The position numbers and the translations under genes are program-made. 64,000 nucleotides of DNA from Cheiracanthium punctorium (Eukaryota > Arthropoda > Arachnida > Araneae > Cheiracanthiidae). Below, piece after piece: positions 1-11,732 of the stretch. The DNA is taken from assembly GCA_038373885.1 (NCBI GenBank), contig JAWZYV010012238.1:62001-126000 (forward strand), in the 5' to 3' direction. The notes under the pieces were generated by a model. It saw nothing but the letters and a program-made list of their open reading frames with translations, was not told the DNA's origin and made no database searches. Numbering within the stretch: the first letter of the stretch is position 1; each line of letters starts with the position of its first letter.

Positions 1-46
1 CTATTCCGCCTACAACCCAGCCTTGAGCTACTACATCAAGAAATGA
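1..46 (+). CDS. Tyrosine-rich secreted protein, copy A (3' end only)
   Basis: Only the last fifteen residues remain in the window; the rest lies off the left edge. Base 1 is the third base of a Gly codon, and the frame then reads YSAYNPALSYYIKK with TGA at 44-46. This matches the C-termini of copies B and C except for Y in place of F (SYYIKK against SYFIKK). The identity rests on that protein match and on a continuing match in the 3' UTR: a GTGAGT splice donor at 65, 18 nt after the stop, and a 3' exon at 1975. Inferred function is the same as copies B and C, a small secreted structural-type protein. It is the upstream-most member visible in a head-to-tail tandem array. Confidence 0.85.
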   Translation, partial: YSAYNPALSYYIKK

Positions 47-64
47 GCAGACGACGATTGAATG

Positions 65-1974
65 GTGAGTGGTATAATCCTCAGTCATCAAACCACGTCA
101 TAAAACAAAAGGAATAACCCTATTATTATTATTATTATTTTGTTAGCTGTTATAATTAACAGCTTGAAGCGCAACCCTTTCTCATTGCGGAAAAAAAGGC
201 AGCCATTGCCATCGCTCGATTTAACTACCAGCAACATGGCGGTCGGTCGAATCGTTTACCGCGTACTACAGATCTAGAGTGCGCACACAGCTAGCTGTGT
301 CAAAAAATGGTCTCCAGATCTGTGGCACGCGATAAACGATTCGATCGACCACCATGTTACTGGTAGTCAAATCAAGCGATGGCAACGACTGCCCTTATTT
401 CAGCACTGGGCTTTCTATCCTGGGCCTTCTATATCAATGTATTTCTATCGTATTCTCTAGTTTTCGACTGATACCAGTGCTGTTAAAAATAACCCTGATA
501 ATTTTTACAAATAATCGACAATTTTTGCGAGAAATTACGTGCTAAATAGAAAACTATTCTTGTTTAACTATGTCCTCCTTAAGTGCTTTTAATTCAAATC
601 CAATTTATTCTGTGTGAATGAAAACAGTCAACATCTCAGAATTGTGCCCTCACGGCTGAAGGGATAGGTGCCATTTATATAGAGCTGCCAGGAAACCGGC
701 AGTCAGAATTATTTAAGCCAGGGTTTCCCAATCACCAAGAGGCTTTAGGGCGATATTCAAGTGAAACACAGTTCGTACGTTTTCCTCGTCGAACAGGGGA
801 AAATTCGAAAGATATCAATGTTTCTTATTCAATTGAAACAAGCCAATCGTGTTTTGATAGGAATGTTCTTACCTTTAAGTAACATCCAAAATAGAAAAAA
901 ATAATTACTGTGAGGGGGGGGGGGATAAAAAGGTAAAATGCTTGAAATTTTCTCATCAGATCTTTTTTATAACCAAACACCTACTAGTATTTATCTGCCT
1001 TTCACTAGACATATAGTAATTGAAAGCAATTTTCCACATTTAGATAATATTGCAATTTATACAATGCTCTTCCATACGTTTTGAAGAGTCAAATGCATAT
1101 TAGAAATATACTTTTCTTAGAAATATATTTTTACTTTACTTTTCTTAGAAATATACTATCTTAGAAATATACTTTTATATTTTGACAGTTTACAAATTTA
1201 TATTTGTTTGAAAATATGACGGAAAATATTTAATATACTTATATATACATATATATATACCTTAAAATGCAATATAGGAGAGAATTTTACTAGACTCACT
1301 GCATGTCTCAAAAATATTATTTTTAAATCGACAATTTATAAATTTGTATTTGTTTAAGAATGTAAAAGTTTATTATCTAAAACGGTACAGAAAGCCTCAG
1401 ATTGACAGACAATCAAAAACTTTGAATTATTATATGTCTAATGACTAGAAGTAAACAAAGAATTTCTATTAGGATTTCTCTTAAAAGTATCAACACTTTT
1501 TCTGAGAATTTTATAATTTTGTTATGTTATTTAAAAACAAACCCATGAAACATAGAAGAGCTCGCCATCTAGTCCATGAAAAAAATATTTTTAAATGGAA
1601 TTAAATGCTTTTAAACAAGAAATATTCATTGCAATATATTTTTTGTTTTCTGATCGCCTAGATTATACAAAAAAGTTTGGGTACTTAAGTACTATAACGT
1701 CGACCGCACGATATTAACCTCAATTATTTTGACGGTCAAAAACTTAACAACTAGTGGAGACTGAGGTAACGATTATTTTATATAATGAAATGGGGTTCTC
1801 AGCTCTGTGTAACAGAGAATTGCGTGATTGTTTATTGTTATGCATTTAATTGAAAAAAAAATTGGGAAAAATACTCGACAGTGTAATAAGTAAATGCAAA
1901 AATCAGTAGTTTTAAACTTAAACTTATGCCGTCTTTTTTTTTATTCCTTTACTTATGTTTGTTGAATATTTCAG
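65..1974 (+). other. 3' UTR intron of copy A
   Basis: The donor is ATG|GTGAGT at 65, 18 nt after the stop codon. The acceptor is ATTTCAG ending at 1974, followed by exon sequence also found in copies B and C. The intron holds a piggyBac-type MITE (160-663), a short TAT microsatellite near 121-140, and otherwise AT-rich sequence that aligns over most of its length with the corresponding introns of B and C. Confidence 0.75.
160..663 (-). mobile_element. piggyBac-type MITE in 3' UTR intron of copy A
   Basis: It is preceded by TTAA at 156-159. It carries the family's inner sequence in reverse orientation: GAAGCGCAACCC, then the CTCGATTTAACTACCAGCA block and the palindromic core around 230-350. 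The far end reads CAGAATTGTGCCCTCACG, then GAAGGG near 663. The right TTAA has decayed to ATAG. Similar copies sit at the same intron position in genes B and C, and cleaner ones at 41060, 60993 and 63496. It has no coding capacity; the short open frame at 354 is read through its body. Confidence 0.7.
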
Positions 1975-2150
1975 ATCCCTACTCGAAGGTTATTTGAAGA
2001 TGGATTTGGAGTGAACAAAAAATATGAATAATGGTTTGGACGTCGGACAACTTCCTTCTTCAAATTTATTCTTTTCAACAGATTCCAACTCTTACAAAGT
2101 TATGCACTGTCAAAGTTTTGTTTAATAAAATAGTTCTTTAAAAAATGCGA
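1975..2150 (+). other. 3' UTR terminal exon of copy A
   Basis: Starts after ATTTCAG and reads CCTACTCGAAGGTTATTTGA, closely matching the terminal exons at 21011 (B) and 30966 (C). A poly(A) signal AATAAA lies at 2124-2129. The exon end is placed about 20 nt beyond that signal and is approximate. Confidence 0.7.
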
Positions 2151-2798
2151 AGTGTGTCTTCAAATTGTAGTTTGTAAAAACATGCACGGAAATTTAACAT
2201 TTACCTTACTTAGAGTAATAGATAACATTTCACTGCAACACTTTGCGACAGTTTCTGTAGTTTTTTTTTTCTTTTCTTAAGATTTTCAAACGAATCTGAG
2301 AACTCGTAAGAAAAGGTTATGTTAGAAGATCAGAAACTATTGCTGATTTCTTAGTTTTAACTGTAAAAAGTACTGTAAAGGATTAAAACAATTTTAAAAA
2401 CTACATAACTTCACACCTAGTTTGTTCAAGTTTTTCGATTTTCTTAATAATTTTTTTATAATCGGAAAAAAAAAATAATTGAGGGAAATCTTAAAATATA
2501 TTTCAAGAGTATTCCTGCACACATTGCACCTATGAAAAAAAAGTAAGAAACTCTGATGCACTTTCAGATTTTAAATACGCACTAAAGTCCTACATATTAA
2601 AAGAGTATTATAATCTATGCGTCGTCCCTATTTTTTTTTTTTCTTATTCCATTAAGTTGGAAAGTGTATCATTATTTATGAGTGTGCCGTACTTTTTCTC
2701 CCTTGTTTCATTTTTGGAATCGAAATCTATCTTAAAATAGCCTACTAAAACTATTTTACGATCTTCGCCAAGTGTATTCCAACTATAACCGTTTAAAA

Positions 2799-3509
2799 CA
2801 GGAATGGGCAAACTTTTTCGGTCGTGGGCCAAAAATCGAAAAATTAAAAAAAGTTTGGCGGGCCAAGATAAATTTTTCTAAAATTTTAAAAACAATATAC
2901 AAATATTACAATTCAAATATGTTAATGAGATGAATGAAATTGCGGTTTCATTTTAAAAAGTTCCTTATACTGAGGTTCGAAGTGAGATGCAGATTCTAAG
3001 GAACGAGGCTAAATGCTCATCTGTCTGTCTACTTCTGAAAGAATTCTTTCTAAGGTTCATAGTTGAAAACACTTGTTCACTCATATAAAAAGAAGGAAAC
3101 ATAACACTGATTTTCTGGGGGCGAGATATTAAATTTGGGAAACTTACTTTCGATAATGATTTGTAAAACTCTAACTTTGGCATGTTTAGAAACAACTGCT
3201 TGAGATGATCGTTAGATTGCAACTTAATTAATTCAAACTGCAAATCGGAACTCACTGCTTCACAATTTACGATGAAAGGCATGGTAAAAATATCCAATTC
3301 TGTTTGAATGGCACTGAAATCTTGAAATCTGCGTTCGAACTCAAAATGCAGTTTTTTCAAGCCATCTTCATAATATGAATATATAATAAATAAATATATA
3401 TTTTCTTTTAATTTCCGTCGGACCGGCAAATTAAAATTCCATCCGCGGGCCGGATAAAACCTTCCGGTGGGCCGGATTTGGCCCGTGGGCCGTAGTTTTC
3501 CCATCCTTG
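2799..3509 (-). mobile_element. Internally deleted hAT transposon (Charlie/GTF2IRD2-like)
   Basis: A perfect 8-bp target-site duplication GTTTAAAA lies at 2791-2798 and 3510-3517. The termini are inverted repeats: CAGGAATGGGCAAACT at the left, and CAAGGATGGGAAAACT read from the right end. The subterminal parts are rich in GGGCC, as is common for hAT elements. The 711-bp copy keeps only the C-terminal end of a transposase (2965-3375), so it cannot move by itself. Confidence 0.9.
2965..3375 (-). pseudogene. hAT transposase C-terminal (hATC) fragment
   Basis: The minus-strand frame reads FEFERRFQDF, a PF.V..E..SSDLQFELI.LQ stretch, FYKSL, a long gap, then SVMFPSFYMSEQVFSTMN and SRQTDEHLASFLRI before a stop. 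This order is the C-terminal dimerisation region of hAT transposases related to Charlie elements and to GTF2IRD2. About 135 residues survive of a usual 500-600, and the catalytic residues nearer the N-terminus are absent. The open frame continues upstream into terminal-repeat DNA, which is not coding. The frame is uninterrupted, so the deletion seems to have left this piece without early stops. The product would not be a transposase. Confidence 0.85.
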
Positions 3510-4235
3510 GTTTAAAATATTGTTTCGAATGTGCATCATAATCCAGGAGTGTGCCGTTTTGTATTTCTGGGGTTGATTCATACTTCACGCCCCGACTTTA
3601 CGCCCTTCAGGGTTGATTCGTACGAACTCGCCAAGGTGGCAATAATTAAACATATGAAGTTATCACGACGATTTTTTGTATTGCTTAATTTAGAATTAAA
3701 ATGGCGATTTGGAACAATATGTTAAGTACAGCATTCCATTTCTTATTTATTTATTTTGGGTTTCCAGTAAATGTAGTTTTAGTAATTAGATGTTTTCAAA
3801 TTCCTTAACTGGTGCGTTTATCGCTCATTTGTTCACTTTAGTTCAAATCTAGTTCTTTTGAGAGCGTCGAAACTGTGCATAACTCCTAGAGACCCATGAC
3901 TGCAAAGCTCGCCTAAGTGCGGCGATTTTCTAGGTTGGCGCGAGTGGGGGCGTTAAAATGGGAATCAACTCTTTTTGTTCCATAAAACACATCTTTGGAA
4001 TCGAAATCTATCTTAAAATCGCCTAATGAAACTGTTTTACAATCTTCGCCAAGTATATTCCAACTATACTTCACAATTTTAAATACCGTTTGGAATGGGC
4101 GTCATAATCCACGAGAATGCCGTGTTTGTGATTCTTGTTCCATAAAACACATATTTGGAATTGAAATCTATATTAAAATCGCAAACTAAAAGTATTTTGC
4201 AATCTTCGCCAGCCATATTCTAAGCATATTTTTAG

Positions 4236-5540
4236 GCTTGGTTCAGTTTTGAAGTTATATTTTGGCAGCAAACTTGGCGACCAGTTATCTAAAATTGCAA
4301 ACCTTGTGCAACTTTCAAGATTTTAATCTCCCACCAGCCTCCCACACACACACACCTCCGCGTTATCTAGCAAACACATTTTAAAAGATCATCAAGGTGA
4401 CAGTTCATGTCTTCAAAACCTGTTTACAAATCGTGTAGACAAAGTCGCGTAGACAAAAATCTGGGATTGAACAAAATACCACCCTAGTGCTAAAAAAAAT
4501 AAATAAAAAAAAATAATAAATACATAAAACTCTCTCTAACCTATGCATTGTTTCGCTAAATGTTTATCTACAGGAGCTTTTGCTATGCGGTTATATGCTT
4601 GAAATTGGTTTTCACCTGTAAATGTTTTATTACTCGCAAATAAGTTTGTCGGTACAAAAGATGAAAGTGCACTCACAGCTCAGGAAAGGATTGTTTTGGA
4701 ATTTTCCTGAATCTCACACCTAACAACTGAACAAATAAAGTTATAAGGTATAGTGAGGTGAAATGGGTAGACATTCTTTTTTGATAAAATATATAAATAT
4801 TTTTTAAATTAAATGTTTTTAACCTGTATTTTCACACAGTAGTTTGCATGATTTGTACTGATTAAAAAGTTTGTTAATGGCATTTGGAAACATTAGCTTT
4901 TTATCTGCTTATTTCTTTGGCAGAGGACTTTTTAAGTACTTAAATGGTAAATGAACCGATAAATTGGTACATATGATATGCAGAAATAATTTAATATTTC
5001 ACATGAAATTATATTTTGAATTTGGGGGCGTTGGATGTTTTCTTCTAAAGCGGGCAGTGGTCCAAAAAAGGTTAGGAATCTCTGTTCTTGAGTCTGGCCA
5101 TAATACATTTTAAATTTGAATAATTTGTACCATGTTAGGAAGTAAATAAAATTAGACTGTAATATTTTTCCCTTTCTAAAAATCTCTTATTCAATTTATA
5201 ACACCTTCATAATAAAAACAGCTGTTAATAAAGTTATTTTTTGAATTCGAAATTAATATAACTATACTTTTTTTTAAATATGTGAAGTGCATGGATGCAT
5301 TGCATAAAGTAACACAAAAAAGTGGAACGTTTAACATTATAAGTAATAGAGAAAACAACCCACGAATACAAACATTCCCGTTTTTACGCCTATTTTACTT
5401 CACCTTAACTTATTAAATATATTTGTTTGAAATATTAATAAATAATTAATAAAGAATCCGGGTTATTTTTAAAAACATCAAAAAGAAATCTGGATGTAAG
5501 CAACTGCAATTAAGGAACACACAATTTTCCTATTTTAGAG
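4236..5540. other. AT-rich non-coding segment shared with B and C downstream regions
   Basis: I see no gene. The block 4240-4480 (GGCGACCAGTTATCTAAAAT through GGGATTGAACAAAATA) has a counterpart at 25360-25590. The block from 4540 (ATTGTTTCGCTAAATG) has counterparts at about 22165 and 31560. These place 4236-5540 inside the duplicated unit. A worn hAT-like end (GCAGTGGTCC, GGAATCTCTG) near 5056-5085 is repeated near 32118-32150. Confidence 0.55.
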
Positions 5541-5899
5541 GTAAAAAATATATAGTTTAAAAAACCAAAAAACACGCTTTAGTGATAAATTGAACTTACT
5601 AAAAAGCGAAAAATAATTCTTAATATAGAAATAAATTAATGAACGAAAAATAGTATTATTGTGAAAAAAGCGTGGGGGTGCTTTGTGCTATATTTTTTGT
5701 ATCATTTTTGTACTAATCGTACCGATCGAATATTCTCAAGAACTCATGTATAGAGCACCCCACGCTTTTTTCACAATAATACTATTTTTCGTTCCTTAAT
5801 TTATTTCTATATTAAGAATTATTTTTCGCTTTTTAGTTAGTTCAATTTATCAATAAAGCGTGTTTTTTGGTTTTTTAAACTATATATTTATTTTTCACT
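5541..5899. repeat. Long inverted repeat (foldback/MITE-like)
   Basis: Arms at about 5541-5682 and 5754-5899 are nearly perfect reverse complements of ~140 bp each, with a loop of about 70 bp. Matching pieces include CAATAATACTATTTTTCGTT on the right against AACGAAAAATAGTATTATTG on the left. The RNA could fold into a long hairpin. It has no coding content, and copy C lacks it at the equivalent place near 32660. Confidence 0.8.
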
Positions 5900-6064
5900 T
5901 TTAGTACACACTTTAGTACAGTCACTTTTAGTTCGATTTGCTATAAAAGTGTGTTTTTTAGCTTTTTTTAAACTGTATGTATTTAAAATTTATTTTTAAT
6001 TTTCGATATATCTCATAAGACACTAAGGAGCACTAAGTTGGAAAGTACAAAGATATAATATATT

Positions 6065-6240
6065 TTCACTGTGCACCAGTGGCGTAGCCAGGATTTTATT
6101 TCGGGTGGGCTGGGTATCAAATTTAAAGCTAAAGTTCAATTGTAAGCTAAATATCAAATTATAAGCTAAGTAAATTTGTAAAAAATAAAATATTGCCGTG
6201 ACCTGGGTTATTGTGACCACAATGCAATGTAGTACTAACC
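6065..6240 (+). mobile_element. Fragment of a CAGTGGCGTAGCCAGG-type transposon end
   Basis: The sequence CCAGTGGCGTAGCCAGG followed by GGGTGGGCTGGG is typical of termini of many arthropod DNA transposons (hAT-like). I could not find the partner end or a TSD, so it is probably a solo or truncated end. Confidence 0.35.
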
Positions 6241-7002
6241 ACTATACGATCACGGTCACAGTAAGAAAGGGTTTTCTTAAGATTGTAATATTTGGAAGTG
6301 TTCTACTTTCAACCAGGATAAAAAATGAGGAAATTATTTAATCCTGGCGATCCTGATCAGGATAATGAGATAAAAAAACAATTGATAAATGTACGAAGTT
6401 TTAATTGAATCTGTCCGTTTAAAGTGGGTCAAATTCGAGTCTAAAGGAGTCGGTTATAAACATACAAGCATACAAACATACATACAGGTGAACAGTGGCG
6501 AATTTCCCAATAGGCGCATGAGGCGCGCGCCTCGGGCCTCATATTTCTAAGGGGCCTCCAAATTCGGTTTTCAGAAAGAAAAAAAGTATATGTAAATATC
6601 TGTTCAAGAGACATAAACTTTGTTCATAGTTTCAGGATTGCTTCTAGAGTAGAAAGCGCTTTTGAACAATCTTTTCTTTGGTGACTCCCTTTCCTCTTCA
6701 CAGCATTGGACCATAATCTAAACTAATACTTTAATACGAATACTTTTAGTTTATAAGTAATTGATGCTTTAATTCCGTATTTCACTGTAAAAATATCCAG
6801 AAACGTTCCTTGGAAATAAGGATATGTTAGACTTACAAATACTATACAGAAAGTATACATTTCCCTTTGAAAACTTTACTGTTTCGTTCAACCCGTCACT
6901 TAACCGAATAGTGGTCTCACGACCTTAAAAAACAGGCAGTTCACTTAAAAATGACTAGAATTGTAAAAAAAAAAATAATAATTAAAAAAAATTTCCTGTA
7001 GT

Positions 7003-7192
7003 GTTCCTTGAAAATAATAGGCAGCTGAGGTGCCCTAAATTCCAAGGAAAGTTGCACGAAAATACCAAGAACTTTACTGAACAAATATGCAATTCAGTGG
7101 ATCTTTACTGAGCTGTACAATAAAGTTCCTGGTATTTTCATGCAACATTCCTTGGAATTTTAGGGCCCTCAACTGCCCATTATTTCCAAGAA
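7003..7192. repeat. Imperfect inverted repeat within the 6493-9389 element
   Basis: The left arm contains AATTCCAAGGAAAGTTGCA and AAAATACCAAGAACTTTA. The right arm contains the reverse complements TGCAACATTCCTTGGAATT and AAAGTTCCTGGTATTTT. Arms are about 70 bp with mismatches. It is a probable MITE, and no TSD was identified. Confidence 0.6.
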
Positions 7193-7299
7193 AAATTCGT
7201 AGATTTTTTTGCATTGTTTTAATTTGCTCACTATATTTTATCTCAAAAAATACAGGTGCAGAGGGTCCCTATGCCTTTTTCCTATCCGGAATCAATTAG

Positions 7300-7545
7300 T
7301 TGTGTTGGGTTGGGGGATTACGGCCAATTATGTACAAGTGGGATCTATGCCGATGCGTGTGGGTGCTCCCCTTGGGGGTCTTTCTAATGGATTCTAACCC
7401 CTATTTACGCTAAGTTTTGGAGGAAACCACGGAAAATTTCTAACGGTGAGGTTGGCGGGCGCGACCTGGTTTTGAACCAGGCACTTTCCATCTCCCAGTT
7501 CAGAGTGCTATGCGCTCAGCCACTGGTTGGGCCGCACTGAATCAG
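7300..7545 (-). mobile_element. tRNA-derived SINE
   Basis: On the minus strand the head reads CCAGTGGCTGAGCGCATAG (A-box-like) and CCTGGTTCAAAACCAGG (B box GGTTCAAAACC), about 35 nt apart as in a tRNA. The body is unrelated to a tRNA and contains GTTAGAATCCATTAGAAAG. A similar GTTAGAACCCCTTAGAAAG occurs in the SINE at 37107, so the two seem to share a core. Confidence 0.65.
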
Positions 7546-9051
7546 ATTGCGGCTCAGTAGCTGGTATTGCAGTAGGACATTCAAACACACCTGCTTTATA
7601 GATTGCCACCCCCCCCCAAATCAAAAAGTGTACAGTCTGATAAGAATATTTCTCATTTTAAAAGAGAAAAGCCTGAACCGCTTTATTCTACAGCTTGAGA
7701 TTGAAAAAATTGTTAAAAATTAAATATTTTATATTTTTCAGCCGTTTTTCATTTAAATGATTTAGGAAAGGACACTCTGTAATCAGTGAAATTTTCAAAT
7801 ATACCTAGAATATACAATTATTGTTGGTTGTCACGATGTAAAAGAAATTGGAAACAATAATTTATCTTCTTTCGAAAAATCACTTAAAATTAAAAATTTA
7901 AGTTAGGGATAACCGATTTTTATCTTTTTTTGGAATCGAAACTTTCCGAGTATGCAATGATAAAAAATTGCCGACCAATAATTAAAAAGATATGAGCTGA
8001 TACATGTGCGATAACACTTTTTTGGGGGGATTGGGGGGATGATATTTGATAGTTAAAAAAAATATTGAAAAATTAAAGAAAGCAATACTTAGCGTCACCG
8101 AAATTTCACATGCATGCAAAGTTTCAGCTCGATCGGATGATAGTGGGTTAAAATTCATAGACGAATTTTGAACTGGAATGTCATACACAGTTAATTAAAA
8201 ACTTAAAAAACAAATGATGATTAATTTAATTTTTTGTTTTCAACTAAAAAATATTTATGACAAGTATATTATAAATACGGCATGTATTTTATAGTCGCAG
8301 ATGAAAATGCCAAACATTAATAATAAACCTAGGACCGAAGCTTAGAGCATACCCATTTACCCATTATAAAGTGGAATTTATTTTTAAGTCAATAATATTT
8401 TTTGTACTTTAACTACTTAAAGTATTGGGTTTTTTTAATTAGTTTCTCTTGTTGTTTTTTTCATTCTATTTAAAATATAGAATAATGTGTGTGTGTATTA
8501 TTCATACCTAATTACTCAATTAATAGTCCTAAACTTATTGACAGTTTTTGAATAAACACAAAAATTAGAATAAACAGAAAGTTTACTTTTACTATTAAAC
8601 TGCTTAGTTTTGCAGTTCCAAACGGGAATTTTATGAATATATTTAAATATTTATAAATATATGTTCTAGAAGGAATGTTACATTTTTGGTTCATTTTATC
8701 CAAGTAAAGAATTCTTCTGAACTTTGTGATGTCAAAGTCATGTTTCTGATCAAGTTTCCCTTGTTCTGACCTTCAAAAGTACCTGTAAAGTAGTCAAAAT
8801 TTTCATGACTGAAACAAGACATATGCCAGTGGTCCACAAAAAGTAATTCGACGTAATTAAGTAACAGTGAAAAATAATCAATATAAAACTGCAGTTGCTG
8901 GGTTATACTTAGAGGTATGCTGATGTTTATTTAGTGTTAATCATGAAAAGTGAAACGTAGTACAAAAATTATTGAGATAAAAAATGTTTTTTAAGATGAA
9001 CAAATCTATAAACATAAAAATTATTTTAAAATTTTAATACTCCTTTTGTAG

Positions 9052-9228
9052 CAGGCCCCGACTATCGGACGGACACTTGGTGCACGTGCCCTGGGCACAC
9101 ATGGAGAAATAAGCCAAAAAATTGAGTTTAACACGATATACAGGGGCACAAAAATTGAGCCACCTTAAGGACACAAAATCTGAAAAGTGCCCTGGGCACA
9201 AAAGTGTTATAGTGAAAGTCAGGCCCTG
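9052..9228. mobile_element. Small hAT-like MITE
   Basis: The ends CAGGCCCCGACTATC (left) and CAGGGCCTGACTTTC (right, reversed) are inverted repeats. They are flanked by TTTTGTAG at 9044-9051 and GTTTGTAG at 9229-9236, a 7/8 duplication. It is 177 bp with an internal repeated GTGCCCTGGGCAC, and is nested in the larger hAT. Confidence 0.65.
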
Positions 9229-9635
9229 GTTTGTAGACATAAACTAGATATAAAAGGAATTAAAACATTTTGAAATAATTAATGATAATGTAAAGGAATA
9301 AGAGTTAGTAATTTTTTTTTTTTTTTTGAGGAGGGGGGCCTCAAAATTGAGTTGCGCCTCGGGCCTCTCAAGAGCAAAATCCGCCACTGCAGGTGAAGCT
9401 AATAAAAGCGTGTTAAAACAGTTTATGATACACGTATTTTACGTAACAAAAACTTAACAAGTGTCTTGCAGCAGTAACTAGAAATCTGTGACGTAGAATT
9501 TTGCGCACTGCCGCTCATATTATCATCAGGTTAATTACACAGCTTAAAAAAGTGAATATTTTTTTTCGAATTTTACGAACTATTTCATTTACAAACGTAT
9601 TATGACTTACCTCGAGCGTTTCTTCATATAATATA

Positions 9636-10160
9636 CATTGAAACTTCTATGAGCGACCACCTCTATTAGGCGACCCCCTCCTCCAACGACCCCCTTTTAA
9701 GGCCCCGATTTTTTTACCCTATCTACTTAATGTTAAAAGATCCTCTAGAAGAGGCCACGCAACCCTCTATAAGCGAACGGACCTGGTTCCCCGTGAAAAT
9801 TTTCTAGCATTTTTCCGGACGTAAAGTGAAAACCACATGCCAAACCAGCCGCCCTGTTCTAAATCGACAGCATGTAAGAAGTACACGTATTTATCATTTA
9901 CACATTGCTTATTACACGTATTTTATCACTTACATTTGTAGGCTATAGAAGAAATGTCTATGAAAGAAGGCATTTTAGTGTTGGAGCGGCACACTGATGT
10001 GATCCAGTCACAATGTGAAATGAAAAAAAAAAAAAAAAAAATCGAAAAGGAAGTTGGTGGTTGCTTTTGGCCGGGGAAAACCAAAAAGCAAGTTTTAAAG
10101 CAAATAAACTATGACAAATTCAAAAAATTTGAGGAATATCTAGATAAATGATCTTTTGTC
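9636..10160 (+). mobile_element. Possible pogo/Tigger-like remnant
   Basis: The start, TTGAAACTTCTATGAGCGAC followed by GGCGACCCCCTC and CTCTATAAGCGAACGG, resembles the repeated 'CTCTATTAAGCGACC' ends of pogo-family elements. A 65-codon frame at 9954-10151 contains a lysine-rich run encoded by poly(A). I could not assign it to a transposase domain, and no matching right end was found. Confidence 0.35.
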
Positions 10161-10267
10161 ATACGTAAAAAATAAAGTAGGAACAGAAGTTCTGTCGGAG
10201 AGATAAAAAACAATGAAACAATCCCAACATTTCTCAGAATTTTATTAAAATTTAAATTTAAAAAATT

Positions 10268-10594
10268 CAGGGTGTGTCACAATTCCCACCCGGGATCGGA
10301 TGGCTTATAAAAATTTGCATGACCAGTATAGAAAGAAAGTTGACTTTCCTTGAGAAAGAAGATTACAAGTTAAGTTCCACAAATGTCGCAATCTTCTAAC
10401 TGACCACCCCCGCCAACAAATTAACAAAATTCCATTAATCCGTCGCTCTCACGAAAGTTTCACATATTGGACTGTTGTTAAATAAAGCTTGTAATATTTC
10501 CTTCTCCATTAAAGTCAGCTTTATCGCTGTATTGATAATATATATATATTTTTGTAAGCCTTCCAAACCCGGGAGGGAATTGTGACACATCCTG
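10268..10594. mobile_element. MITE with 27-bp terminal inverted repeats
   Basis: The left end is CAGGGTGTGTCACAATTCCC followed by ACCCGGG. The right end, reversed, is CAGGATGTGTCACAATTCCC followed by TCCCGGG. The right end is followed by TA; the left flank is TT, perhaps a mutated TA. The 327-bp body has no coding sequence. The ends fit a Tc1/mariner-type MITE, but the family is not certain. Confidence 0.75.
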
Positions 10595-10857
10595 TACTTT
10601 GGGGGAAGGTAGTTTACGACCATGATCGTAACTGGCCAACTTAAATCAAGTTACATAAAACAAAAACAAGTGAATGAAACAAGAGGTGGACATTTTAAGA
10701 ACCTTAATTGTCTATTAAAAAGTTTCAGAGTATCTATATTCCAGACTTAAGGTTTCACGTAAATTTTAAATAATTTTATTTGTATCAAGTATACAATTAT
10801 TTAAAACTTACATGAAACCATAAAGATTACAAAACTCGAGGAGATTTTGCAAAACAC

Positions 10858-10858
<1 letters not shown>

Positions 10859-10895
<37 letters not shown>
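10859..10895. repeat. (TA)n microsatellite
   Basis: About 35 bp of alternating AT directly abuts the SINE head-to-tail junction at 10896. Confidence 0.9.
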
Positions 10896-10897
<2 letters not shown>

Positions 10898-11095
10898 AAA
10901 GGACGGGTATTAGGTATTCACCCTTACAACGGTCAGGAGGTATTGGCCATTCTCTATTATGGGGGCACCCAATCGTAGGCCAACAATACCCCGAATGAAA
11001 GGGCAGACGAGTTAACATCCAAGCCCAGGCCGGGAATCGACCCGACCCAAGGAGTGATAGATTGGTTCTTAAGCCACTACACCACCTGGAGGGCT
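10896..11095 (-). mobile_element. tRNA-derived SINE
   Basis: On the minus strand the head reads CAGGTGGTGTAGTGGCTTAA (A box) and then GGGTCGATTCCCGG (B box), near 11035-11090. The remaining body runs towards the (TA)n tract at 10859-10895. Head spacing is tRNA-like, but the acceptor stem does not close, so this is not a tRNA gene. Confidence 0.65.
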
Positions 11096-11732
11096 AGTAC
11101 ACAAAATGTTCAGCGAGAGAATTGAAATCAATGCTCTGCAATTACGACAGAGTTACTATGGATGAATAAGAGCATCTAATTTGATGCTGGAAATTATTTA
11201 CCCAGAAGGCTATGCTGGCCGCCAGTTGAAAACTTCTATTCTTATGAAAATATCTATTTACTAGAAGTCAAAGCCCGTTGTGGAGGCAATTAAACGGACG
11301 CTAGGAAAAACATTTGACCAAAATATGCCTATACTTAATATATTTCATCTTTGTCCACCTAAAATAAATAATTTCATATTCAATTTTAATTATATACCCA
11401 AAACGAATTTCATGCTCGTCTGGAAACGCGCGGAAACTTTTGACACTTGAAAGATTTCGTTTTGTGTATACAGCCTTTTTTGTATCCATGCAGACGATTT
11501 ATTTGTGAGAAAAAAAAAAAAAATGGAATCAAACTTTCCTTTCAGAGCCTAATGACCGGGATGAATATGATGATTGCAACAGCTCATTTTGTCATGCAAA
11601 AGATTCACTTTTTATACTTTCGGAAATAAAATGGAGATGAAAATAGCAAAAAATCGCTTAAAAATGAGGGAACTGGCAGATTTTCAGATTTTTAAAAGAG
11701 CGAAGATTGTTTTCTATATTTTTATACTAGCT

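Larger units (their letters stand above)
2650..4235. repeat. Tandem repeat with ~160 bp period, interrupted by a hAT element
   Basis: Units contain CCATAAAACACATCTTTGGA, GAAATCTATCTTAAAATCGC, ACAATCTTCGCCA and CATAATCCACGAG in that order. The CCATAAAACAC block recurs at about 3975 and 4135, so the period is near 160 bp. A further unit begins near 2650, is cut at 2798 by the hAT insertion and resumes at 3510. The segment 3600-3975 between them is diverged and unassigned. The same repeat is present downstream of gene B at 25005-25335. Confidence 0.65.
6493..9389. mobile_element. hAT-type transposon, non-autonomous, with nested insertions
   Basis: The 8-bp TSD CAGGTGAA lies at 6485-6492 and 9390-9397. 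The left end is CAGTGGCGAATTTCCCAAT and the right end, read inward, is CAGTGGCGGATTTTGCTC. Both ends carry GAGGC and CCTCGGGCCTC subterminal sequence. The 2.9-kb body has no recognisable transposase. It contains an inverted repeat (7003-7192), a minus-strand SINE (7300-7545) and a small hAT MITE (9052-9228). Confidence 0.8.

Noticed and set aside
7455..7535. tRNA-like segment
   Set aside because: A and B boxes are present but the cloverleaf does not close and a SINE body follows; the same applies at 11035-11090 and 37115-37200.
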